Part shown: piece after piece, positions 45,938 to 53,264 of the stretch | Layout of the letters: every line of letters starts with the position of its first letter | How positions within the stretch are numbered: position 1 is the first letter of the stretch | Origin: Streptomyces sp. NBC_00690 | GTDB lineage: Bacteria > Actinomycetota > Actinomycetes > Streptomycetales > Streptomycetaceae | Direction of reading: 5' to 3' | NCBI RefSeq assembly: GCF_036226685.1 | Contig: NZ_CP109009.1 | Span: 7,095,501-7,159,500 of the forward strand | DNA: 64,000 nt | Program-made: the position numbers and the translations under genes | The notes under the pieces: generated by a model | What the model was told of the DNA's origin: nothing | The model's database searches: none | What the model saw: only the letters and a program-made list of their open reading frames with translations

Positions 45938-46339
45938 TCATTTGGTGAGTCTGCGGTAGCAGATGAGGGTGCAGGCGATGCTGGTGAAGGCGAGGAAGTG
46001 GTCGGCTTTGCGTTCGTAGCGGCGGTGGAGGCGACGGCAGCCGGCGAGCCAGGCCATGGTGCGTTCGATGGTCCAGCGGTGGCGGCCCAGTCGCTGCGAG
46101 GACTCGATGCCCCTACGGGCTATGCGGTGCTTGATACCACGTCCGCGTAACCATCTCCGCAGGTGGGCATAGTCGTAGCCCTTGTCCGCGTGGAGCTTGC
46201 CGGGCCTACGCCGTCGGCGGCCGCGGCGCGACCGGATGGGCGGAATCCCGCGGACGAGGGGCTCAAGAGCCTGGCTGTCGTGCAGGTTCGCCCCCGAGAT
46301 TCCGACAGAAAGGGGCAGACCGGTCCGCTCCGTGATCAA
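45938..46339 (-). CDS. IS5-family transposase, second frame (OrfB)
   Basis: The nominal ATG at 46339 lies inside the domain; the same frame is open back to the slippery run and encodes G-P-N-P-V-D-R-G-K-F-G-S-K, so translation probably enters by a -1 shift from OrfA. It carries the second catalytic aspartate (H-A-D-K-G-Y-D) and the glutamate (W-T-I-E-R-T), completing the DDE triad. The fused protein would be about 265 aa, normal for the family. Confidence 0.9.
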   Translation of the reverse strand: MITERTGLPLSVGISGANLHDSQALEPLVRGIPPIRSRRGRRRRRPGKLHADKGYDYAHLRRWLRGRGIKHRIARRGIESSQRLGRHRWTIERTMAWLAGCRRLHRRYERKADHFLAFTSIACTLICYRRLTK

Positions 46340-46386
46340 GTGAATCTTCGACCCGAACTTGCCCCGGTCAACAGGATTCGGACCCG

Positions 46387-46764
46387 TCAGGTCCCCCTTT
46401 TCAGGGCCCGCATGTTTACCGAGTCGATCGCACAGCGGGACCAGTCCAGTTCACCGCGAGCGCCGAGCTCGTCAAGGACCAGGCGGTGGAGCCTGGCCCA
46501 CACCCGCGCCTTGCTCCACTCGGTGAACCGTCGGTGAGCTGTCGCCCCCGACGGCCCGAACGACGCCGTCGGCAACTGTTGCCAGGTGCAGCCCGACGTG
46601 GCCACGAACACGATCGCGGCGAGCACTTCCCGGTCACCGTGCCGGCGCCGACCACCACCCTGAGGCCGCGACGGCGCTTCCGGCACCACCCGTTGGAACA
46701 GTACCCACAACTCATCCGGCACCAGCCGCTCAACAATGCCCGCCACGACCGACAGCCTACCCAA
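46387..46764 (-). CDS. IS5-family transposase, first frame (OrfA)
   Basis: About 125 aa from a TTG at 46764 (GTGs at 46749/46746 are alternatives). It contains the DUF4096-like N-terminal domain (V-P-D-E-L-W-V-L-F and S-G-C-T-W-Q-Q-L-P) and the first catalytic aspartate in C-A-I-D-S-V. It ends two codons after a slippery A4G5 run (minus strand of 46393-46401). Confidence 0.9.
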   Translation of the reverse strand: MGRLSVVAGIVERLVPDELWVLFQRVVPEAPSRPQGGGRRRHGDREVLAAIVFVATSGCTWQQLPTASFGPSGATAHRRFTEWSKARVWARLHRLVLDELGARGELDWSRCAIDSVNMRALKRGT

Positions 46765-46784
46765 CGCACCAAATGAGATGGCGC

Positions 46785-48377
46785 CTAAGGCTGTTCGCGC
46801 ACCATCCGGGCAACGAGATTCTCCGTGGCCTTCTGTATCTTCTCGTTCAGATGCTCGGGAGCGGTCAGGGCCAACGGCCAGTGGAACGTGCCCGCGACGA
46901 ACACCAGGGCGCCGTTGCGGTACTCGGTGACGGCCGTGTGCTGAATCGCGGGCGCGGCCACAGTGCGCGGATCCTGGTACGGGGACTCGGCGAGCAGGGT
47001 CAAGCGGGACCCGACCGGGGTGGGGGCTGTGGGATCGAGACGGTCCGCCTCCACGCCCACCATGCCGGGCAACTCGTCCCCGTCGCGCACGCCGGTCCCG
47101 GCCCAGAGCCAGTGGCCGCTCTCCTTCACCACCAGGGGTACCGGCTTCGCCACGATCCCGTTGAACTGGATGCCCAGCAGGCCCTGTTCAGCTCGTCGCC
47201 GGCCTGGTTCGACCTCGCGCCAACGCGAGGTGCGGCCCGCCCGATCGGGCGCCGGGTCGGTCTTCGACTTGTAGCAGGCCATCGTTCGTGTGGTCGGTCT
47301 GGTTCCTGCGGTTCGTTCGTTTCGTCTGCTCGGCGAAGGTTTCAACCGGACATGGAAATAGACGTTGTTGGAAGTGAGGAAAGCGAGATGGGTTCCGGCG
47401 GCCACTGATTTCCGGGCCGAATCCAACATGTCGGCCGACCAGTACTCATCGTGCCCGGGGAAGAAGACCGCACGGTACTGGGTGGTGTCCACGCTTCCGT
47501 CATGGAGATCTAGGCTGCTGGCATACGTCACATCGAGTCCGGAGCGCTCCGCCCAGTCGATGAAACTGGTGTCGAGGTGAAACCAGCTGGGAATCCCCGC
47601 TCCGGAATAGGGGCGGTCGAAGGAGACCTCGTACGCCCTGCTATCGGCACCCCCGATCGTTCCGTCTGGCCGATAGCCCCGGTAGAGGTTCTTTCCGCTA
47701 CGGCGGTCCTTGGGCCACATGTTGTACGCCTGATAGGTGGTGAAGGGCAGCACCACCAGAAGGTCGGATGCCCGCTCCGCCTCCCTGACGACAAACGGAG
47801 TGGCGGCCCGAAACCCGTCATCTGCGGTGAACACGGCCTGATAGAGACCGGACATCCAGCCGAACGGGATACGCAGGCTCCAAGAAGCCGGCCATTCGCA
47901 GGCGATGCTTCCCGTATCGGGATCCGCTTCGGGTGTTCTGTGGTGTTGGGCCCGGAGGACCGGGCTGGTCAGCCGTAGCCGGGCGCCCTTGCCCCCGTAG
48001 TGGCCCAGCCGGAAGATCGATATCCGAAAGGTCCGACTGCTGCGTGCCGACACATGGAAGTCGATGACATCGCCCTGGCCTATCGAAGTGGCGGACGCAT
48101 ATCCCTGGATCTGGCGTGCGCGGTCACTGGAGGTGAGCGGTGCCCGCGGATCGCTGAGCCATCGATCGGAGCCCGCGTGCCCGTTCTCCTCCCGAACGGA
48201 CCGTGGGGGAAAAGAGACCTGGGGTTCAAAAGGGCGGTCGTTCGAAGACTCTTGGGCAAAGGGCTTCGGCGCACCGGGTGTCAGATCCTCGCGATAGCCG
48301 AAAGCGACCGCGGCCGTACTGACGCCCAGGAGACCCAAGAGCTTCAACATTGCACGACGTCTTGGAGCCACTGTCAT
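46785..48377 (-). CDS. Secreted N,N-dimethylformamidase large-subunit-like protein
   Basis: 530 aa from the ATG at 48377 (GGAGG 5 nt upstream). The N-terminus R-R-R-A-M-L-K-L-L-G-L-L-G with a following hydrophobic stretch looks like an export signal, possibly twin-arginine-like. The body resembles the C-terminal domain of dimethylformamidase beta subunits: Y-Q-A-Y-N-M-W-P, S-F-D-R-P-Y, D-V-T-Y-A-S-S-L-D and F-P-G-H-D-E-Y-W-S. Many actinobacterial members are uncharacterised surface or secreted proteins, so DMF hydrolysis is not implied. The stop codon TAG falls in the IS target duplication. Confidence 0.87.
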   Translation of the reverse strand: MTVAPRRRAMLKLLGLLGVSTAAVAFGYREDLTPGAPKPFAQESSNDRPFEPQVSFPPRSVREENGHAGSDRWLSDPRAPLTSSDRARQIQGYASATSIGQGDVIDFHVSARSSRTFRISIFRLGHYGGKGARLRLTSPVLRAQHHRTPEADPDTGSIACEWPASWSLRIPFGWMSGLYQAVFTADDGFRAATPFVVREAERASDLLVVLPFTTYQAYNMWPKDRRSGKNLYRGYRPDGTIGGADSRAYEVSFDRPYSGAGIPSWFHLDTSFIDWAERSGLDVTYASSLDLHDGSVDTTQYRAVFFPGHDEYWSADMLDSARKSVAAGTHLAFLTSNNVYFHVRLKPSPSRRNERTAGTRPTTRTMACYKSKTDPAPDRAGRTSRWREVEPGRRRAEQGLLGIQFNGIVAKPVPLVVKESGHWLWAGTGVRDGDELPGMVGVEADRLDPTAPTPVGSRLTLLAESPYQDPRTVAAPAIQHTAVTEYRNGALVFVAGTFHWPLALTAPEHLNEKIQKATENLVARMVREQP

Positions 48378-48737
48378 ACCCACCTCCAGAAAGCTTCTGT
48401 GAGGTAAGTGCGGTGGCGACTGCTCTGCGTTGCAGCGGCGGGGGATATCACCGGGGTGAAGGCCGCGCTCACTCCGTACGGGGGAGCGCGGTCACAGCGG
48501 TCCGCTCGATGCCGGCCAGGGAATGGGCCGGAGCGCTACGGGGAATTCGATCGGCACTCCGTGTGCACATCGTCGGCATCAGCGATCAGCGATCGTCGAC
48601 AGGTGACAGGCGGCGGTCGCCGCCGGGGCCGGGCGCCGGTTCGCGCGGCACGATGTGCCCACCGGGTCCCGGCGCCCCTGCGGAGGTGATCCGGTCCTGA
48701 GGCCGCCGCACGGGCGGCCCATTTCTGGACCGCAGAC
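48378..48737. other. Spacer between two minus-strand genes, with a hairpin
   Basis: 360 bp with no gene. A stem-loop GGCCGCC/GGCGGCC at 48701-48719 lies 18 bp beyond the desaturase stop and is a likely terminator. The left part should carry the promoter for the dimethylformamidase-like gene. Confidence 0.5.
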
Positions 48738-49712
48738 TCAGCCGGCCGCCCGTGCGGCCATCCGTGCCTTGCGCGCGGCGAGCTTCGCGTCGAACTTGCT
48801 GGCCTCGGCGTCGAGCCCGCCCATGTAGAGCCCGAGTTCGTCCTGCGCCTGCTGTCCGCTCGGGCCGAGGCCCTGGATCTCCATGACCTTCAGGAAGCGC
48901 AGCACCGGCGCGAGCACATCGTCGTGGTGGATGCGCATGTTGTAGATCTCGCCGATCGCCATCTGGGCGGCGGCCCGCTCGAAGCCGGGCATACCGTGTC
49001 CGGGCATTCGGAAGTTGACTACGACATCGCGGACCGCCTCCATGGTCAGGTCCGGGGCGAGCTCGAAGGCCGCGCCCAGCAGATTGCGGTAGAAGACCAT
49101 GTGGAGGTTCTCGTCCGTCGCGATGCGCGTGAGCATCCGATCGCAGATGGGGTCGCCCGACTGGTGGCCCGTGTTGCGGTGGGAGACCCGGGTGGCCAGC
49201 TCCTGGAAGGCCACGTACGCGACCGAGTGCAGCATCGAGTGCCGGTTGTCGGACTCGAAGCCCTCCGCCATGTGCGACATCCGGAACTCTTCCAGCTTGT
49301 CCGGGTCCACGGCGCGGGAGGTGAGCAGATAGTCGCGCATCACGATGCCGTGGCGACCCTCTTCTGCGGTCCAACGGTGCACCCAGGTGCCCCAGGCGCC
49401 GTCGCGACCGAAGAGGGAGGCGATCTCGTGGTGGTAGCTGGGGAGGTTGTCCTCGGTCAGCAGGTTCACCACGAGCGCGATACGGCCTATGTCGGTGACC
49501 TTCGACTGCCCGGGCTCCCAGGCTTCGCCGTCCTCGAAGATGCCAGGAAAGTTTCGGCCGTCGCTGAACGGGACGTACTCGTGGGGCATCCAGTCCTTGG
49601 CGACTTTAAGATGGCGGTTCAGCTCTTTCTCCACGACCTCCTCCAACGCGTACAGCAGTCGGGCGTCAGTCCACGCTTCCGAACTGCCGAGGTGGGGAGA
49701 GGTGATCGTCAC
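48738..49712 (-). CDS. Acyl-ACP desaturase (ferritin-like diiron enzyme)
   Basis: 324 aa, GTG start with AGGAG 6 nt upstream. Diiron ligands of the stearoyl-ACP desaturase/DesA family are visible: E in L-T-E-D-N-L-P, the E-E-G-R-H motif and D-E-N-L-H-M. It introduces a double bond into an ACP-bound fatty acid, using ferredoxin-supplied electrons and O2, thereby adjusting membrane fluidity. It is monocistronic, with an unusual palindromic element over its promoter region, suggesting dedicated regulation. Confidence 0.93.
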   Translation of the reverse strand: MTITSPHLGSSEAWTDARLLYALEEVVEKELNRHLKVAKDWMPHEYVPFSDGRNFPGIFEDGEAWEPGQSKVTDIGRIALVVNLLTEDNLPSYHHEIASLFGRDGAWGTWVHRWTAEEGRHGIVMRDYLLTSRAVDPDKLEEFRMSHMAEGFESDNRHSMLHSVAYVAFQELATRVSHRNTGHQSGDPICDRMLTRIATDENLHMVFYRNLLGAAFELAPDLTMEAVRDVVVNFRMPGHGMPGFERAAAQMAIGEIYNMRIHHDDVLAPVLRFLKVMEIQGLGPSGQQAQDELGLYMGGLDAEASKFDAKLAARKARMAARAAG

Positions 49713-49737
49713 GGATGCTCCTGGGGACGGGAGAGTT

Positions 49738-49772
49738 ACCTACGGATTCGTAGGTTACGAGACCGTAGGTTA
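49738..49772. promoter_or_regulatory. Palindromic operator plus extra half-site upstream of the desaturase
   Basis: ACCTACG-GATT-CGTAGGT (49738-49755) is a perfect 7-bp inverted repeat, and a further copy of CGTAGGTTA recurs 15 bp away (49764-49772 after 49749-49757). The block is 25 bp before the desaturase start, where a repressor would overlap the promoter. The geometry fits a TetR-family dimer; no regulator gene is adjacent. Confidence 0.7.
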
Positions 49773-49848
49773 AGGGCGCGATAAGTGCACGTCCAAGCCC
49801 GCCCCCCGCCGCGTCGACTACGCAAGGTGATATATGCTGGTCAGCCGG

Positions 49849-50625
49849 CTAGTTTGCCAAATCGCGCAGCCGCACAGAGAGGCATGTCACGCAGCCTTCG
49901 AGCTTCTCGAACTCGCTGATGTCGACCGGAACCGGCTGGTAGCCAAGATCCGCGAGCAACTCCGCGGTCTTGGGCGCGCTCGCCGACATCAGGAGCCGGC
50001 CGCCGCCCAACAGGACGACCTGGGCGCCGGACTCCTCCGGCACCGGTAGATGGCGGGGGAAGGCGGACGGGACGTCGACGAGCGGTGCGTAGCCGATCAC
50101 CGTGTCGTCCGGTAGTGCAGTCACGGCCGATTTTAGGTGGAGTACCCGGCTCACCGGTACGGGCACGATGCGCGCGCCGAGGGGTTCGAAGACCGCGCGT
50201 AACTGCTGGACCCCCGCCGCGTTGGTCCGCCCGCTCCGTCCTACGTAGAGCGTGTCGCCGATCTTGAGCACATCGCCGCCGTCGAGGGTGCCCGGCTCCC
50301 AGATCCAGTTCACCGAGCAGCCGAGGCGGGCCAGGGTCTGCTCGACGGTCGCTGTCTCCGCCCGGCGTGACTCGGCACCCGGACGGGTGATCAGTGCGAC
50401 GTTGCGGAACATCACCACCGTGTCCTCGACGAAGACACCGTCAGGGAATTCGTCGATCGCTTCCGTCTCGACGGTCTCCCAGCCGTTCTCACGCAGCGCC
50501 TCGGCGTACATCTCCCACTGTAAGAGGGCGAGGTCGGCGTCGACGGAACTCCGTTCGACGTGGGTGACCAGTCCTTCCGCGAGGCGCGGGCTCGGTCGGC
50601 GGATCAGGGCTTTCCTGCTGGGCAC
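49849..50625 (-). CDS. ddaH: Dimethylarginine dimethylaminohydrolase (DDAH)
   Basis: 258 aa from the GTG at 50625 (AGGAG 9 nt upstream). It hydrolyses N-omega-methylated arginines to citrulline and methylamines. Motifs are F-V-E-D-T-V-V near residue 67, the G-T-L-D-G-G-D-V-L-K segment, H in V-L-H-L-K-S-A-V-T and the C-terminal nucleophile C248 in G-C-V-T-C-L-S. Length matches bacterial DDAH. A TTA leucine codon at 50200-50202 (minus strand) suggests bldA dependence. No operon partners. Confidence 0.93.
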   Translation of the reverse strand: MPSRKALIRRPSPRLAEGLVTHVERSSVDADLALLQWEMYAEALRENGWETVETEAIDEFPDGVFVEDTVVMFRNVALITRPGAESRRAETATVEQTLARLGCSVNWIWEPGTLDGGDVLKIGDTLYVGRSGRTNAAGVQQLRAVFEPLGARIVPVPVSRVLHLKSAVTALPDDTVIGYAPLVDVPSAFPRHLPVPEESGAQVVLLGGGRLLMSASAPKTAELLADLGYQPVPVDISEFEKLEGCVTCLSVRLRDLAN

Positions 50626-50895
50626 GGGTGCGACTCCTGGGAACGGCGGGGCTTGGTCGCGGCCCATCATGGCCCGCCCCGCAGAAGCCGGTAACCCCCG
50701 TCCGGATCGCCCCCGCGCCCGTCCGCGTGAAGGTCGTGCGACGGTCCTCCGTACGGCGGTCGGCCTGCGCGATGCCGCTCTGAAGCCGTCCGACGGAACG
50801 ATTCACCCTTCGCTCGGGTCGGGGCGGACGATCCGGATGGGGTTCGCGGCGGCGACGGCCTGCCGCGCGCCAGGCCGCTCGTAGCGCGGAAGCGT

Positions 50896-53157
50896 CTACT
50901 CCAGCCCCAGGTCACGGCGGAGGTACTCGGCGGTGAACGACTTGGGGTCCGCGAGCAGCCCTCGTGGCGTACCGGCGAAGACCACGGTGCCGCCGTGCTT
51001 ACCGCCCTCCGGCCCCAGATCGATGATCCAGTCCGCTCGTTTCACCACGTCCATATGGTGCTCGACGCAGATCACCGAGTTTCCCGCGTCCACCAGTCGA
51101 TCCAGCAAAGAGACGAGCACAGCCACGTCGGCCCGATGGAGTCCGGTGGTCGGCTCGTCCAGCACATACACACTTCCCGTACGGTGAAGTTGAGTGGCGA
51201 GCTTGAGACGCTGCCGTTCGCCGCCCGACAGCGAGCTCAGTGGCTGCCCCAGGGTCAGATAGGTCAGCCCCACCTCGTTCAAGGTGTGCAGCTTGCGCAG
51301 GAGCGTGGGGTCCTCGAAGAAGTCGATGCCCTGGGCCGCGGTCATCTCCAGTACGTCGACGATGGACAGGCCCTTCACCCGGTGCTCCGTCACGGCCGAG
51401 TGGAAGCGCCGACCCTCGCAGTCGGGGCAGGTCAGCGTCACCGGGTCCATGAAGGCGAGGTCGGTGTGGATGACCCCGCGCCCTGAGCAGGCGGCGCACG
51501 CCCCCTCGGAGTTGAAGCTGAAGAGGCCGGGAGACACGCCGTTGGCCCGCGCGAACACCGCGCGGATGGTGTCCATGAGCCCGAGGAACGAGGCCGGTGT
51601 CGACCGGGAAGAGGCCGTGATCGCGCCCTGGTCGATCACCACGGCTTCGGGATGGGCCGCGGTGAACACCTGCGACACCAGGGTGGACTTGCCCGAGCCG
51701 GCGACCCCCGTCACCGCCGTCAGGACCCCGGTCGGGAACCGTACGTCGACGTCCTGGAGGTTGTGCAGGGCGGCACCGGTCAACGGCAGCCAGCCGGTGG
51801 GGGTGCGTGATGACTCCTTGACCTCCAGCGGACTGCGCAGGGCCCGGCCCGTGGGCGTGTCCGCGGTGCGCAGCCCCGCGACCGAACCCTGGTAGACCAC
51901 ATGACCACCGTGCCGACCGGCACCGGGGCCCATGTCGACGACATGGTCGGCGATGGTGATCACATCCGGGTCGTGCTCGACCACCAACACCGTGTTGCCC
52001 CGATCGCGCAGCCGGACCAGCAAATCGTTCAGTCGGCTCACATCGCGGGCGTGCAGACCCGCGCTGGGCTCGTCGAAGATGAAGGTGAGTCCGGTGAGCG
52101 AGCTCCCCAGATGCCGGATCATCTTCAGCCGCTGCCCTTCACCGCCGGAGAGGGTGGTGGTCTCCCGGCCGAGCGAGAGATAGCCCAAACCGATTCCCAC
52201 CAGGCGCTCCAACTTCTCCCGGGCCGCGTCTGCGATGACGGAGGCCACCGGATCGTCGATCCGACCGAGTACCCCCACGAGGTCGGCGACCTCCATCGAG
52301 GCCCAGTCCGCGATGTTGAGACCGTCAATGCGACTGGAGAGTGCCGCTTTGTTGAGCCGCGCACCGTCGCAGGTGTGGCACCGGCTCTGGGTCACGAACC
52401 GGGCTGCCGCCTCCCTCCGCTTGACGGACAGGCCGGCGGTGTCCCGTTTGAGGAAGAGCCTGGTGAAACGGCCGACCACGCCTTCGAAGCGCATCTGGAC
52501 CGAACCCGATTCGAACTGCACCGGCACGGTGGTGTCCATTCCGTGGAGGAGTAGTTCACGCTCGTCGTCGGTGTAGTCGCCCAGGGGCTTGTCGGGGTCG
52601 AAGTGGCCCGACTCGGCGTAGAGCTTCCATTCCCAACTGCCCACGGACAGGCCCGGGAGCAGCAGCGCTCCGCCCCGCAGCGATGCCGACCAGTCGATGG
52701 CGCGGTCGAGATCGAGGCCCACGGTGCTGCCCACACCGTCGCACTCCGGGCACATCCCGGACGGATCGTTGAAGGAGTACGCGGTCGCGGCCCCCGCACT
52801 CGGCCTGCCGTGGCGGGAGAACAGGACGCGCAGCACCGAGTAGATATCGGTCATCGTGCCCACCGTGGAGCGCACATTGCCGCCGATGGGTTTCTGGTCG
52901 ACGACGATCGCCACCGACAGCTCATCGATCGCGTCTGCCTGCGGGCGCTCGTACTTCGGCAGCCGGTTCCGCAGGAACGAGGTGAAGGTCTCGTTCAGTT
53001 GGCGTTGTGATTCGACGGCGATGGTGTCGAAGACCAGGGAGGACTTCCCCGACCCCGAGACTCCGGTGAAGACCGTGATCCGGTTCTTGGGGAGGGCGAG
53101 GGAGACGTCTCGGAGGTTGTTCTCACGGGCGCCGGTGATGACGATGTTCTCGGGCAT
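50896..53157 (-). CDS. UvrA-like ATPase (short, drug-resistance type)
   Basis: 753 aa from the ATG at 53157, which has no recognisable ribosome site; the transcript may be leaderless. It has two ABC ATPase units, each with a P-loop (G-V-S-G-S-G-K-S-S and G-V-A-G-S-G-K-S-T) and L-S-G-G-E signature, plus zinc-finger cysteine pairs C-P-E-C/C-H-T-C and C-A-A-C/C-P-D-C. At about 750 residues it is shorter than repair UvrA (about 950-1000) and lacks most of the UvrB/DNA insert. It resembles DrrC-type proteins implicated in resistance to DNA-binding drugs. A 15-bp palindrome precedes it. Confidence 0.88.
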   Translation of the reverse strand: MPENIVITGARENNLRDVSLALPKNRITVFTGVSGSGKSSLVFDTIAVESQRQLNETFTSFLRNRLPKYERPQADAIDELSVAIVVDQKPIGGNVRSTVGTMTDIYSVLRVLFSRHGRPSAGAATAYSFNDPSGMCPECDGVGSTVGLDLDRAIDWSASLRGGALLLPGLSVGSWEWKLYAESGHFDPDKPLGDYTDDERELLLHGMDTTVPVQFESGSVQMRFEGVVGRFTRLFLKRDTAGLSVKRREAAARFVTQSRCHTCDGARLNKAALSSRIDGLNIADWASMEVADLVGVLGRIDDPVASVIADAAREKLERLVGIGLGYLSLGRETTTLSGGEGQRLKMIRHLGSSLTGLTFIFDEPSAGLHARDVSRLNDLLVRLRDRGNTVLVVEHDPDVITIADHVVDMGPGAGRHGGHVVYQGSVAGLRTADTPTGRALRSPLEVKESSRTPTGWLPLTGAALHNLQDVDVRFPTGVLTAVTGVAGSGKSTLVSQVFTAAHPEAVVIDQGAITASSRSTPASFLGLMDTIRAVFARANGVSPGLFSFNSEGACAACSGRGVIHTDLAFMDPVTLTCPDCEGRRFHSAVTEHRVKGLSIVDVLEMTAAQGIDFFEDPTLLRKLHTLNEVGLTYLTLGQPLSSLSGGERQRLKLATQLHRTGSVYVLDEPTTGLHRADVAVLVSLLDRLVDAGNSVICVEHHMDVVKRADWIIDLGPEGGKHGGTVVFAGTPRGLLADPKSFTAEYLRRDLGLE

Positions 53158-53170
53158 ACCGATGACGCTA

Positions 53171-53207
53171 GCCAGGAATCCAGACACCCTCTGTCTGGAT
53201 TCCTGGC
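53171..53207. promoter_or_regulatory. Perfect 15-bp inverted repeat ahead of the UvrA-like gene
   Basis: GCCAGGAATCCAGAC and GTCTGGATTCCTGGC flank a 7-nt spacer, ending 14 bp before the start codon. Its placement over the expected promoter suggests a repressor operator. As RNA it would be a strong hairpin, so termination after the upstream ABC-F gene is an alternative. Confidence 0.7.
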
Positions 53208-53264
53208 CGTTGGGCAACGAGTCACAGGCAGCGCCGATGGACCACGGCTGCCCGGAGCATCGGA

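Larger units (their letters stand above)
45925..46788 (-). mobile_element. IS5-family insertion sequence (856 bp) with CTAA target duplication
   Basis: The element spans about 45929-46784. Perfect 14-bp inverted repeats CATCTCATTTGGTG (45934-45947) and its complement (46767-46780) lie near the ends, and a CTAA direct repeat flanks it (45925-45928 and 46785-46788), matching IS5-type YTAR target duplication. Two minus-strand frames encode the transposase and are probably joined by -1 frameshifting. Intact ends and frames suggest a recent, possibly active copy. It landed on the stop codon of the flanking dimethylformamidase-like gene without disrupting it. Confidence 0.88.

Noticed and set aside
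46785..48377. Disruption of the dimethylformamidase-like gene by the IS element
   Set aside because: The reading frame runs to a TAG located in the target duplication, so the protein is complete.
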